A DNA stretch of 64,000 nucleotides from Arthrobacter sp. Edens01 (GCF_001307035.1 NZ_LKIU01000006.1:184388-248387); one strand, 5' to 3'. Positions 1 to 8,698 are shown, counted from the first letter of the stretch. The notes: a model not told the origin generated them from the letters alone. Numbers and translations are program-made.

Positions 1-675
1 CATCAGGGCATTTGGCGGGGTTCCAATGATGGTGCCCAGGGAGCCGATCGACGCCGAGTATGCAATGCCGAGCATCAGCGCAATGCTGAAATTCCGCGGA
101 GCTTTCTTCTCTTCGTTGAGATTGGCTACCAGGGTGAGCACGGAAATTCCGATGGGCAGCATCATGACTGCCGTTGCTGTGTTGGAGACCCACATGCTGA
201 GGAAGCCGGTGGCGATCATAAAGCCGGCAATCAGCTGTTTGGGTTTGGTTCCCACCAGGAGCACCGTGGCCAGCGCTATCCGGCGGTGAAGGTTCCAGCG
301 CTGCAGTGCCAGGGCCAGGAAGAAGCCGCCCATGAACAGGAAAATGATCGGATCGGCATACGGCGGAGCTGTCTCCTTGATGGTGGACACGCCCAGGGCC
401 GGAAAAAGCAGCAGCGGAAGAAGCGCCGTCGCGGCCAGCGGAATTGCCTCGGTCATCCACCAGACCGCCATCAGCACGGCAATGGCAGCTGTTGCGCGGG
501 CAGGCTGGGCGACATCCTGCGGCATGATCAGGTAGACCAGCGCTGCCAGCACCACGCCGAGCGCCAGCCCTGTGCGTTTTCGCAGCAGCACCCGCCGGTC
601 TTCGGCCGGAGCGAGCAGCCCCGGGGCGGTATCTTCCTCAGTCTCAGTACTTGATGCAGTGCTGGGCTGTGTCAC
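1..675 (-). CDS. DASS/SLC13-family carboxylate transporter, N-terminal part (runs off the left edge)
   Basis: The first 225 residues of an inner-membrane transporter are present; the rest lies beyond base 1. After a hydrophilic N-terminus of about 30 residues there are alternating hydrophobic helices. They carry the divalent anion:sodium symporter hallmarks: a WWMTEAIPLAATALLP stretch near residues 65-80, an SNTATAVMMLP motif near residue 160, and a GTPPNALM ending that matches the family's second substrate/sodium-binding clamp. Members import succinate, malate, citrate or sulfate; the substrate cannot be told from this half. The GTG start at 675 is chosen because a GGAGGA ribosome binding site lies about 8 nt upstream. 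It is the leftmost gene on its strand, with a 255-nt gene-free stretch to the next gene. Confidence 0.88.
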   Translation of the reverse strand, partial: MTQPSTASSTETEEDTAPGLLAPAEDRRVLLRKRTGLALGVVLAALVYLIMPQDVAQPARATAAIAVLMAVWWMTEAIPLAATALLPLLLFPALGVSTIKETAPPYADPIIFLFMGGFFLALALQRWNLHRRIALATVLLVGTKPKQLIAGFMIATGFLSMWVSNTATAVMMLPIGISVLTLVANLNEEKKAPRNFSIALMLGIAYSASIGSLGTIIGTPPNALM

Positions 676-930
676 GGGTGCTGTCCTCCGGTCAGGCGGG
701 CGGGCGTTCCGACCATACAACCGCAGCTCCGCAGTGGTTGCAAATGCCGGACGCCCATGTCAGAGCCATAAGGAGGTACTTCCAGAGGGCGTCCCCATGC
801 CTGTTTAAAGGACGTGCCGAGCCTTCAAAAAGCACGCCGCCGACCATCTCCAACAGCGTCCACCCCTTTGAGGACCAGGCTGATCCTGAAGGTGACGGTA
901 AGGAGCCGCCGGCCATTCCGGGCGGCCGTT

Positions 931-2064
931 TCAGCTCCCCGGCGCCTCAGGGCCGGTGGGCCAGCGCAGCAGTGCAGCCGCATCGACGCCGCGCGGGAGG
1001 ACGCCGTCGGGCACCAGCAGAAGACTGGCATCGGTCAGGGAAGCCGCACGGACCAAGGCCGCCGGGGCAGGGACCTGACCCAGGACCTCAGCGCCGAGGG
1101 AATGCTCCGGGGCACTGGCCACCCAGGGTTCGGCTCCGAGTGCCAGCAGGTGGTGGCCTGCCAGCGCGGTGTCGTTCAGGATCATGAGCTCCACCTGCGC
1201 CTGCTGCAGGGCAGTCAGCACCCCGCCGAAACCGGTGACGGACTCCGGGTTGGCCTGCCCCTGCTGCTGAGCCAGCCGATCCATGATCTGTTCCTGCTCT
1301 GCAGCCCACAGCAGGGCAATGCGTTCCTGGACTTTGTCCTCGAAGGCCCTGCGGCCAGTCCTGGACTCCGGCATGTGGGAATCGATCATGCTGACCAGCG
1401 GCTTGTGGGCTTCGGCTAGCTGGTCCCGCACCAGTCCCCGCGCCCGGACGTCACCGGCAAGCACGATCAGCCTGGCTCCGCTGCTGTCCACGACCCGGTC
1501 GATCTGCTCCGCGACCTGGTCCGCGTTGCGCCGCCAGACCTGCTCGGTCTGCCGCTGGAACTTGTCCTGTGACCAGCCGCCGGCGGGGAGCTTGGTGATG
1601 TCTTCCTTCTCGCCCTTCACATCCTCGACGGAGGACTCTTCACGGCCGACGAAAAGCAGGCGGATCTCCGCGTCCTCCCGCGAGACTTCCGCAACAATGT
1701 AGGGCAGTTCCTCGGGGCGGTGTTTGAGCAGCGGCAGCAGATCGGGAATCGGATCCACCGAGACCCGCTCCGGCAGTACCAGCTCTCCGGGCAGGAGTTC
1801 GTTCAACGCCACCGTGCCCTGCTGGACGAGGAGGTAGCGGGACGCCGGGGACGGAACTCCTTCGGCGGGAAGTACCGCGGTCTCCGCGGCTTCCTGGTCC
1901 TCCGGTGGTGCACCCTGTTTAGCCAGCGCCCTCCTGACGTCGACCGGGCGGACCTCGGCGGCCTCCAGGCTGTCCACGTTCCCTGCGGAAGCGTCTATGT
2001 AGGCGACGCACCAGGGGCCCCTGCGCCGGTAAAGGTCAGCAAATTCGTGGAGTTTCCGGGTCAT
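931..2064 (-). CDS. Vms1/Ankzf1-like (baeRF-type) peptidyl-tRNA hydrolase-like protein
   Basis: The 377-residue soluble protein belongs to the actinobacterial group related to Rv2629, in the bacterial/archaeo-eukaryotic release factor 1 (baeRF) superfamily. Relatives such as Vms1 release peptides from stalled ribosomes; activity of bacterial members is poorly known. Visible features are an N-terminal alpha/beta part with a YIDASAG stretch, a central FQRQTEQVWRRNADQVAEQI helix followed by LIVLAGDVRARGLV (the core strand and loop of the eRF1 domain 2 fold), and a C-terminal LMILNDTALAG segment with a SLLLVPDGVLPRG tail. A longer upstream start exists, but the ATG at 2064 has AAGGAG 6 nt before it. 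No glutamine-rich GGQ motif is visible, so a catalytic role is unproven. Confidence 0.72.
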   Translation of the reverse strand: MTRKLHEFADLYRRRGPWCVAYIDASAGNVDSLEAAEVRPVDVRRALAKQGAPPEDQEAAETAVLPAEGVPSPASRYLLVQQGTVALNELLPGELVLPERVSVDPIPDLLPLLKHRPEELPYIVAEVSREDAEIRLLFVGREESSVEDVKGEKEDITKLPAGGWSQDKFQRQTEQVWRRNADQVAEQIDRVVDSSGARLIVLAGDVRARGLVRDQLAEAHKPLVSMIDSHMPESRTGRRAFEDKVQERIALLWAAEQEQIMDRLAQQQGQANPESVTGFGGVLTALQQAQVELMILNDTALAGHHLLALGAEPWVASAPEHSLGAEVLGQVPAPAALVRAASLTDASLLLVPDGVLPRGVDAAALLRWPTGPEAPGS

Positions 2065-2250
2065 GACGATCTCCTTCCGCAAGGCCTGCGGCCCCACAGC
2101 GAATCAATCCGTGCCCCACGCTAGCACCGGCGTCGGCAGCATTTACAGGTGCAGCGAAGCTGCTGCCCACCTTGCCGCGGACTCTCTTCGGGATAGGTGC
2201 TGGCGGCCGCAATCTGCCTAGGCCCCGACTCAGCCGGGCGCCAGGCGCGG

Positions 2251-2961
2251 TTAGGACTCCACCACGCGCCAGGAACCCCGCAGCTTTTCCACTCCGTCGA
2301 GCAGCACATCGAGCCCCACGATGAACTCGGCATCGTAGTCGTACCCGCTCCGGGCCAGTTCGGACACGACTTCAATCAGATAGGGATACCGCTCGGCCGC
2401 CTCAGCGGTTTCGCCTGCGTGGGTGTCGGCCGCGGCCTTGGCGGACTCCTCCGGCGTCTCGAAGGACAGCGTCTTCTGCTGCAGTGCAAAGCCGTAGACG
2501 TACGCGTCCAGCAGGGACATCACGTGAACGGTGCTGCGGAAGCTGAAGCCGCTTTCCCGCAGACAGCCCAGCATCGCGTTGTGCTGCTTCAGGTTCTCCG
2601 GCCCGGGCTTGCCGGCAGCCTCCATCAGGCCCACCGCCCAGCGGTGCCGGAGCATGGCGTTCCGCAGCGAGGCCGCGCGCTCGCGCATCGCCGGCTTCCA
2701 GCCATCGCGGGCGCGCGGCTCCGCAACCTCAGACCAGACGAGGTCCACCATCCCCTCCAGCAGCTCCTGCTTGTTGGCCACGTGCTTGTACAGCGCCATG
2801 GGCACCACGCCGAGTTCCTGCGCCAGCGTCCGCATGGTGAATCCGTCAATGCCCACCTGGTCAGCCAGTACGACGCCGGTGCGGAGCACCGTTTCGCGGT
2901 TCAGGCGCGGCCGGCGCGCGCCGGGTACAACCTCGCCCTGCTTCTTTGCGTCGATGTTCAT
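2251..2961 (-). CDS. TetR-family transcriptional regulator
   Basis: This 236-residue repressor has a TetR N-terminal helix-turn-helix at about residues 17-63 (TMRTLAQELGVVPMALYKHV, the family's recognition helix ending in the usual Y-H). An all-helical ligand domain resembles the TetR_C (tetracycline repressor C-terminal) class. The ATG at 2961 is preceded by AGGAAAGG; the open frame extends upstream to 3129 but that stretch would cross the divergent promoter. It faces the DUF4386 gene across a 100-bp intergenic region holding two palindromes, so it probably represses itself and that membrane protein. The inducer is unknown. Confidence 0.9.
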   Translation of the reverse strand: MNIDAKKQGEVVPGARRPRLNRETVLRTGVVLADQVGIDGFTMRTLAQELGVVPMALYKHVANKQELLEGMVDLVWSEVAEPRARDGWKPAMRERAASLRNAMLRHRWAVGLMEAAGKPGPENLKQHNAMLGCLRESGFSFRSTVHVMSLLDAYVYGFALQQKTLSFETPEESAKAAADTHAGETAEAAERYPYLIEVVSELARSGYDYDAEFIVGLDVLLDGVEKLRGSWRVVES

Positions 2962-2992
2962 CAGCCTTTCCTGGAAATTGCCTCTTGACGGA

Positions 2993-3042
2993 GTGTACGC
3001 CATACACCTACGGTCGGTACCACTTGGTGTACGTGGTACACC
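2993..3042. promoter_or_regulatory. Two palindromic operator candidates between divergent TetR and DUF4386 genes
   Basis: Two perfect inverted repeats sit in the divergent promoter region. GTGTACGCCATACAC (2993-3007) has 5-bp arms, and GGTGTACGTGGTACACC (3026-3042) has 7-bp arms around GTG. Both share the GTGTAC/GTACAC core and their centres are about 34 bp apart, close to three helical turns. A TTGACG hexamer just left of the first repeat could be a rightward -35 element. Binding by the adjacent TetR protein is an inference. Confidence 0.7.
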
Positions 3043-3061
3043 TTTCGCCGACAGGAGCTTC

Positions 3062-3778
3062 ATGAACCCGCTGGATAGAACCGCCCGGACCGCCGGGATC
3101 CTGTTCCTTCTCACCTTTGTCTCGGCCATTACAGGCGCTGCCCTGTATGCGCCGCTGCTCTCCGACCCCGGCTACGTCACCGGCCCGGGCGCTGACACGC
3201 GGATCCTCTTCGGCGCCGTCTGTGAACTGGTGCTGATCATCGCGAACATTGGCACCGCCGTCGTGCTTTATCCCGTCCTGCGCCGCTACAGCCCGGCAGC
3301 GGCCGTGGGCTATATTGCCGCCCGGATCATGGAGTGCGCACTGATTGCAGTGGGCATTCTGTGTGTCCTTACGGTGGTGAGCCTGCGCCAAACAGGCGAC
3401 GCCGCCACTTACCTTCCCGTTGCGCAGGCTATCGTCGCCCTGCACGGCTGGACTTTCCTGCTCGGGCCGGGGTTCGTCGTCGGTATTGGGAACGGGTTGC
3501 TGCTCGGGTTTCTGATGTACCGATCCCGGCTGGTGCCTCGGCCCATGGCACTGTTCGGGCTGGTGGGCGGTCCGTTGATGTCCCTCTCCGGCATTGCCGT
3601 TCTCCTCGGTGCCTACGGGCAGATGTCGGTTCCCTCCGCGCTCGCGACGATGCCGGAGATCATCTGGGAAGTCTTCCTGGGGGTCTACCTGACGGCCATC
3701 GGCTTCCGGATCAAACGGGGCGTGGGCGCGCGGGCAGCGGCACCGGTGCCGCCGTCCATGACGCACCGATCTGGTTGA
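3062..3778 (+). CDS. DUF4386-family integral membrane protein
   Basis: A 238-residue polytopic membrane protein with about six hydrophobic helices. It has the DUF4386 layout: NPLDRTARTAGILFLLTFV at the start, a periplasmic-side loop after TM1, a conserved R-x-(M)E helix (AARIMECALIAVGI) in the middle, and a LVPRPMALFGLVGGPL turn near residue 165. Function of the family is unknown. Start ATG at 3062 follows GGAG at 3054-3057. It is divergent from the TetR gene and likely its target. The C-terminus carries a PPSMTHRSG tail that recurs, with its DNA, in the next small gene. Confidence 0.85.
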   Translation: MNPLDRTARTAGILFLLTFVSAITGAALYAPLLSDPGYVTGPGADTRILFGAVCELVLIIANIGTAVVLYPVLRRYSPAAAVGYIAARIMECALIAVGILCVLTVVSLRQTGDAATYLPVAQAIVALHGWTFLLGPGFVVGIGNGLLLGFLMYRSRLVPRPMALFGLVGGPLMSLSGIAVLLGAYGQMSVPSALATMPEIIWEVFLGVYLTAIGFRIKRGVGARAAAPVPPSMTHRSG

Positions 3779-3814
3779 AGGGGGAAAAGAACCGGGGTGT
3801 GATTGGGTAGCCCG

Positions 3815-4042
3815 ATGGACAACTACGTAAGCTCCAGCACCTTTTGGTTCACCCTGGCCGTGATCAACGCGGGCCTGGCCGAACAGAAGAACCGCTCACG
3901 CTGGGTCTGGTTCCTTGTTTCCATCCTGCTGGGTCCAATCGCGACCCTGCTGATAGTGGTCTGGCGGGCACCGGAGCCGGCCCCGCCGTCCATGACCCGC
4001 CGCGGAGGCTGGCAGGAACCCGCGCCCGAGCAGCCGCGTTGA
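3815..4042 (+). CDS. Small membrane protein of unknown function
   Basis: A 75-residue protein with two hydrophobic segments: TFWFTLAVINAGLA near residue 8 and WVWFLVSILLGPIATLLIVVW near residues 26-47. A proline-rich charged tail follows. The second helix with the G-P kink resembles the short two-helix PLDc_N-type proteins common in Arthrobacter, but no nuclease or lipase part is present. It lies 36 bp after the DUF4386 gene on the same strand and could be cotranscribed. The ATG at 3815 is preferred over a TTG at 3803. Confidence 0.6.
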   Translation: MDNYVSSSTFWFTLAVINAGLAEQKNRSRWVWFLVSILLGPIATLLIVVWRAPEPAPPSMTRRGGWQEPAPEQPR

Positions 4043-4063
4043 CGCGACAGCTCCGGCCGGGAA

Positions 4064-5314
4064 TTACTGCGCCGGGGGCGGCGGCTGCACCGGAGGAGGC
4101 TGGACCGGGGGAGGGGTCTGCGCCGGGGGCGGCGGAGGCTGTCCGCCGTCGTACCGGGGACCGCCCGCCGGACCCGTGCCCGGGGCACCGCCGGCCGGGC
4201 CCGCGCCCGGATCCAAGCCAGCGCCAGCCGGCAGCTCGCGGCGCCACGGCCGCTTCTCGTAGATGGCCAGCAGCTGCGCGCCGAGGCCGAAGAACACCAT
4301 GGCGAACCAGACCAGGACGTTCAGCCACGGGATCTGCAGCGCCACGATGAGGATAAGCCCGCCCACAAGGGCCATGACCACGGGATGCCGGCGGTCGCGG
4401 AAGATGAGCCGGCCGAGGTAGTACGCGCTGAATACGAACGTAGCCAGCATCAGCGTGAGCCACACCAGCAGGGCAGTCAGCGCCAGGGGAGCTCCAATGA
4501 CCGTGGCCAGCAGCAGGAGCAGCACCAGAGGAACGGCGATGAATGCCACGAACCCCACGAGCAGGGCCTTCCAGGGCCGGGGGATGAGCTGGTTGGTCAC
4601 CCGGTGCAGCAGGCGGGGAAGGAGCCACCCGGCCGCCAGCGTGATGAGGCTGAGGGCAACCAGTGCGTAAAGCAGGCCGAGCAGCCAGCCGACGAACTTT
4701 TCCCCGGCGGTTGGTTCCTCGTTGGGCTCCGGAACGATCTGCTCAATGGTGCCGGTGACCGCGCCGTCGGAGATGTCTGCTTCGTTCGCGGAGTTGTAGG
4801 TAACGTTGCCGCCCACTGTTCCGTCAATGGTGAGGTCCCCGACACCAACCTCTACGTCCCGGCCAATCGCACCGGCAATGTCGATGTCGCCCGCGGCACC
4901 CACCAGGTCATCACCAAACGAGCCGGTGTCCGTGAGGTCTATGGTCGAAGCGAAGATGGTGCCGCTGCGGGAGACTTCCCCGCTGATGGTCACATCCTGC
5001 CCGGCGAGACGCAGGTTGCCGTCAACGTCTCCGGTGATGTTGATTGTCTGGCCGGCCGCAATGACGTCGCCCGTCACGTTGCCGGAGATGGTGATGCTCT
5101 GTCCGGACACGTAGATGTCGCCGGACACGTCATCCCGGACATCGACGTTCAGCCCGCTGTAGAACTGCGGGCCCGAGCCGTCGTTGTCCCCGTAGGGTGC
5201 AGCAGGCACCGACTGCGGGGTGGAGGCGAAGGCGCCGGTTCCCGCGCCAAGCACCAGAATGACGGCGGCCAGGACTATGGAGAACGCCCGCCGCGGAGCT
5301 GGGGGAAGTCTCAT
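4064..5314 (-). CDS. Secreted/membrane bactofilin-like polymer-forming protein
   Basis: The 416-residue protein starts with a signal peptide (positively charged start, hydrophobic 12-30, ending near GAFAS). Residues about 50-190 form short beta-solenoid repeats of the bactofilin type (units such as GDIYVSGQSITISGNVTGDV, with I/V-x-G steps about every 18 residues). These are followed by about four transmembrane helices (about 205-360) and a very proline- and glycine-rich cytoplasmic tail. Such proteins combine a polymer-forming domain with a membrane anchor and may scaffold the envelope; the role is unproven. It is convergent with the small membrane gene, 21 bp apart. Confidence 0.8.
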   Translation of the reverse strand: MRLPPAPRRAFSIVLAAVILVLGAGTGAFASTPQSVPAAPYGDNDGSGPQFYSGLNVDVRDDVSGDIYVSGQSITISGNVTGDVIAAGQTINITGDVDGNLRLAGQDVTISGEVSRSGTIFASTIDLTDTGSFGDDLVGAAGDIDIAGAIGRDVEVGVGDLTIDGTVGGNVTYNSANEADISDGAVTGTIEQIVPEPNEEPTAGEKFVGWLLGLLYALVALSLITLAAGWLLPRLLHRVTNQLIPRPWKALLVGFVAFIAVPLVLLLLLATVIGAPLALTALLVWLTLMLATFVFSAYYLGRLIFRDRRHPVVMALVGGLILIVALQIPWLNVLVWFAMVFFGLGAQLLAIYEKRPWRRELPAGAGLDPGAGPAGGAPGTGPAGGPRYDGGQPPPPPAQTPPPVQPPPVQPPPPAQ

Positions 5315-5481
5315 TGCGTTGCCTTTCAGCTATCTGCATTGAACGCATCTACGACGCTTTTGATCCTGACTCGGGCGAGGTCCGTTGATTACGTCAGGGT
5401 TCACGGCAGCGGAGTCCCTGCGCTCATGATCGCCCCGGCGAAAGCAGCTGTAAAGGCACCGCCGGCAGCTGCGGCAAACCC

Positions 5482-6258
5482 CTACAGATCCCGCACCGCG
5501 CGGATCGCAGCCGCGGCTCGGGGAAAACCGACGTACGGAAAGCACTGGACCAGGGCCGCGATGACCACCGTTTTGGAGCTGCCCGTCTGCAGGCAGGCCC
5601 TGCCGTGCGGGCCAAGCTGGGCCGCGGTATCTCCGATTGCTGCCAGCGCGCACAGCACCAGCAGTTCCCGCTGCGCCAGGGTGAGCCCGCCGCGGGTGTA
5701 GAAATCGCCGAAACAGAACTCGGTCAGGAACCGGGGGATCGCTTCGTTGAACGGCTCCGGCAGATCCGAGAGGTCGTCCTTGATTTCCGTTCCGTACAGC
5801 GGAGTCTGCAGGGCCAGGCCGCGCTGGTACCTGGCGGCGTCGTCGACCGTTCCCTGCTCCGGCAACGGCAGCGCGATGCCGTGCTCCGTGAACACCACAT
5901 TGATGGTGGAAACAGCGTTGAGGGTCCGCGGAAAGCCGATAAAAGGCGCCAGCTGGTACACCGCTTCCCGAAGCTGCACCGGCGTGACACCCGTGGCAAG
6001 CGCGCCGGCGGCATGGGCGCGGAGCTGCGGCAGGGTCTGCAGGCAGGTCAGCACTGTGACAGTAATCAGCTCACGGGTCTGGTCATCCAGCACCCCGGTA
6101 CCGAAAACGTCGCCAAAGATGAAGCGGCGCAGGATTTCCATCAGCTCGGGATCATCCTCGTGGGCACCCTGGTCCCGCGGTCCGAATAGCCGGGCATACG
6201 TCGCTTCAGCCTGCTCACGCCGGGATGAAGGCTCCAGGGGACGGTCCTCTGTGGTCAC
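5482..6258 (-). CDS. Carboxymuconolactone decarboxylase (CMD/AhpD-fold) family protein with two tandem domains
   Basis: The 258-residue cytosolic protein carries two CMD repeats. The first is at about residues 45-130 (ending in IGFPRTLNAV) and the second at about 175-258 (ending in VGFPRAAAAI). Each is led by a helix of the RELI/RELL type. The first holds a single cysteine in CLQTLPQLRAH and the second has two cysteines (ALAAIG, then CLQTGS), so a classical CxxC peroxidase pair is not obvious in either. Family members act on carboxymuconolactone or reduce peroxides. The GTG start at 6258 has GAAGGAG 7 nt upstream; the upstream open extension lacks such a site. It is divergent from the reductase at 6379. 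Confidence 0.82.
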   Translation of the reverse strand: MTTEDRPLEPSSRREQAEATYARLFGPRDQGAHEDDPELMEILRRFIFGDVFGTGVLDDQTRELITVTVLTCLQTLPQLRAHAAGALATGVTPVQLREAVYQLAPFIGFPRTLNAVSTINVVFTEHGIALPLPEQGTVDDAARYQRGLALQTPLYGTEIKDDLSDLPEPFNEAIPRFLTEFCFGDFYTRGGLTLAQRELLVLCALAAIGDTAAQLGPHGRACLQTGSSKTVVIAALVQCFPYVGFPRAAAAIRAVRDL

Positions 6259-6378
6259 GATGCGCTCCTTCGGCCGGGTTCTGCGCGGCTGGACCCCTTT
6301 CCCATGCAAGCACGCCGGTGCGGGGTCTGCCAGAGACCCCTGGGGAATGAGCGCAGCCGGGGCCGCGTTGTCCCATGC

Positions 6379-7083
6379 ATGAGCAGCACACCGCCCAGCG
6401 CCCTGCACGTTCCCTCCTCCACGGCTGACGACGCCCCGGACACGCTCCACGTCGCCGTGGTCGGCGCCGGCAAGGCCGGCACCGCCATTGCCCGCTCACT
6501 CCTCGACGCCGGCTACCGGGTTTCCATCTCCGCCTCCGGTGACCCCTCCCGGCTGGAGCTGATGATCGACTTCGTGACCCCCGGAGCAGAGCCGAAGTGG
6601 ACGCGCGACGCCGTTGCTGACGCAGACCTGGTGGTCCTGGCCCTGCCGCTGCACCGATTGAAGACCATCGATCCTGCCCTGCTGGCCGGGCGGGTGGTCG
6701 TTGACACCATGAACTACTGGCCTCCGGTGGACGGCGAAATCCCCGCCTTCGCCGCAGGGGACCGGCCTTCCTCCGAAGTGGTGCAGGAAATGTTCCCGGG
6801 TGCCGCCGTCGTCAAGACCTTCAGCCACACCGGCTACCACCACCTGGAACCGGACCGCCGTCCGGCCGGTCACCCGGAGCGGCGGGGCCTGGCCGTAGCC
6901 GGCAACGAGCACGACGCCGTTGCCCTGGTCTCCGCAGTAGTGGACCGGATCGGCTACGATCCGGTCCCCGTGGACTCGCTGGCAGGCACCGGTTTCCTGC
7001 AGCCCGGCGGACCCGCTTTCGGCGCCCGGCTGACCGCGGCGGAGCTGCGCGGACTCGCCGCCGTTACCGCCCCCGTTGCCTAG
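6379..7083 (+). CDS. NADP-dependent F420 reductase-like Rossmann oxidoreductase
   Basis: A 234-residue enzyme of the F420_oxidored/NAD-binding superfamily. The dinucleotide fold begins LHVAVVGAGKAGTAIARSL (GxGxxG near residue 28), followed by VVLALPLHRLKTI and VVVDTMNYWPPVDGEIP, which match the substrate loop of this family. A C-terminal helix ends GLAAVTAPVA. It likely transfers hydride between NADP(H) and a partner such as F420 or a small carbonyl; the substrate is unknown. The next gene on this strand (8808) is a paralogue. The last 30 bases of the gene plus 14 bases beyond are repeated at 8699-8742, bounding an inserted cassette. Confidence 0.82.
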   Translation: MSSTPPSALHVPSSTADDAPDTLHVAVVGAGKAGTAIARSLLDAGYRVSISASGDPSRLELMIDFVTPGAEPKWTRDAVADADLVVLALPLHRLKTIDPALLAGRVVVDTMNYWPPVDGEIPAFAAGDRPSSEVVQEMFPGAAVVKTFSHTGYHHLEPDRRPAGHPERRGLAVAGNEHDAVALVSAVVDRIGYDPVPVDSLAGTGFLQPGGPAFGARLTAAELRGLAAVTAPVA

Positions 7084-7094
7084 GTCCGAGGCTG
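7051..7094 (+). repeat. Left 44-bp direct repeat (3' end of the reductase gene)
   Basis: Bases 7051-7094 cover the last nine codons, the stop and 11-14 bases after it. They match 8699-8742 at 40 of 44 positions. Of the four differences, three are synonymous third-base changes (GTT/GTC, ACC/ACT, GTT/GTG) and one changes a Gly codon to Glu. The similarity stops abruptly on both sides. Confidence 0.9.
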
Positions 7095-7147
7095 ATGGAG
7101 CGCCCGCGTTAGATCAGAGGCGCGGGGTGCTCGAGGCGAAAGCCTTC

Positions 7148-8620
7148 TCACATTTTGGCTTCCAAATTGCCACGGCTGAGCTGAAACTCTTCCGCCACGT
7201 AATCCGTCCGGAACTCCACTACTTCGACGCGGTGCTGCTTGAGCGCCTCCAAGACCTGGGTGGGGTTGACGTAGAAGAACTCTCGCCGGGTATTGATTTT
7301 GTTGACGCGCTGTTCTGCGAAAGTGCGGTGGAGCATGGCCTCCACGCCCACTGCATCCTCGGCGAAGAAGAGTGCATGGACATCGAAGGTGAACGGCACC
7401 GACGCGTCGCCCAGTTCACGGACCCGGTCCATCGGCTCAAGCCGCCGTGTCATGCCAATCTTGACCATGTTTTCTCCGAAGGCGCCCACATTTGATATGA
7501 CGTAGACGTACCCGGCACGGATATTGGCCGCACGGTAATCCACGTCGGCAATTGCCCGTTCGGCGTCCAGGACGAGTTCCCTCATACGAGCTGCCCCGTC
7601 AGCATCTCCCTTGGCTTCAAGCGCCGCCAAGGTTGTCTGGTAGTGATTGAGTTCTTTCTCCAGTTTCTCTTTTGCCTGTGCCAGTTCCTGTTCGACGCGG
7701 CGCTGTTCCCTAAGCTCTGCTTTCCGTTCTCGTTCTGCTTCCTTTTCTGCTTGGAGAGCCTGCAGATGGCGGGAGGCTAGGGACAATTCGATCAATCTAA
7801 GACGGTGATACTCAGGGCTCACTGCCAGATCGATCATGGTGCCCTGCCTCATGATCTGTTCCCGGGCTTTTGAAAGCCGTGCCTGGGCGGTCTGAAGGTT
7901 CCCGGCTTTGACTGTCTTGACGCAATTCTCCGCTTCCGCGTTGTAAGCACGAAGCATGATTTGCGACATCTGGGCGACGAATTTCTGCCCTTGCTTCGCC
8001 GAATTATTGAAGGTGAAGTTGCTGGTCGCTGTGATAGCAGCCTTCGACCGAACCATGTCCTTGATCTGAGACCGCACGACTTCCAGCTCCGCAGCCAGTT
8101 CGGCGGAGCTTTCGGCGGGGTGCGAGTATGCGAACAAACCGGCGTCCTGGAGTCCCGCTTGGTCATGGATGGAAACGATCTCTCTCCGTGCCACCGCGAG
8201 TTCTTGCTGGATTGCTTCCCGCTCTCGCCCAGCAGCTGCCATCTCGGCCTGGAATTCTGAGCGGAGTCGACGGAGCTGTTCTTCGGCTTCCTCTCTCAGC
8301 CGTGATATCTCTGCGAGGTCTTGGAGCCCGTGTGCGTCAATCAGGCGCTGCAGCCGTTCGTTCTCGGCGAGCTGCTCCTGAGCCACCTGGCGGGCGTTGA
8401 ACAGTCCCACCTTTTTTCTACCCGGTCCCGTCCGTGTCCGGTCTGTGCTCTCTGGGGTTCCCACAGTTTCCTGGGAGGTCGACGGTGGCACCGAAGAACC
8501 TGTATCAGGAACCCCCGGATGCTGGATGGGCTGGGTGTGTTGAGTCCATTGCTGGCCGTCCCACCAACGCACAATCTGTGGGTTCTGGCCGTCCGGGTAC
8601 CATCCTGCGGGTGTCTGCAT
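7148..8620 (-). CDS. DUF2510 - coiled coil - DUF4041 - GIY-YIG (T5orf172/MUG113) protein
   Basis: The 490-residue protein has four parts. A DUF2510 module (TPAGWYPDGQNPQIVRWWDG, residues 2-30) comes first, then a long Glu/Arg-rich coiled coil from about 65 to 150. A DUF4041-like segment covers about 155-300 (HPAESSAELAAELEVVRSQI through the S-x-x-F-x-N-S region), with a second coiled coil to about 370. A C-terminal MUG113/T5orf172 GIY-YIG fold lies at about 380-460 (GYVYVISN, then VKIGMTRR, RVRELGDASVPF, and a conserved HRTF plus REFFYV). GIY-YIG members are nucleases; DUF4041 proteins are common on phages and islands, but their job is not settled. Start at 8620 is chosen for GGGAAG 5 nt upstream. 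Lower GC and the flanking repeats suggest transfer. Confidence 0.8.
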   Translation of the reverse strand: MQTPAGWYPDGQNPQIVRWWDGQQWTQHTQPIQHPGVPDTGSSVPPSTSQETVGTPESTDRTRTGPGRKKVGLFNARQVAQEQLAENERLQRLIDAHGLQDLAEISRLREEAEEQLRRLRSEFQAEMAAAGREREAIQQELAVARREIVSIHDQAGLQDAGLFAYSHPAESSAELAAELEVVRSQIKDMVRSKAAITATSNFTFNNSAKQGQKFVAQMSQIMLRAYNAEAENCVKTVKAGNLQTAQARLSKAREQIMRQGTMIDLAVSPEYHRLRLIELSLASRHLQALQAEKEAERERKAELREQRRVEQELAQAKEKLEKELNHYQTTLAALEAKGDADGAARMRELVLDAERAIADVDYRAANIRAGYVYVISNVGAFGENMVKIGMTRRLEPMDRVRELGDASVPFTFDVHALFFAEDAVGVEAMLHRTFAEQRVNKINTRREFFYVNPTQVLEALKQHRVEVVEFRTDYVAEEFQLSRGNLEAKM

Positions 8621-8698
8621 GTCACTTCCCATCGTGTGCGTCTTCGCTGGTCCACGTTCTTCAGTCGTACTTATTCTTTACCACCCGTCTCCGACACC

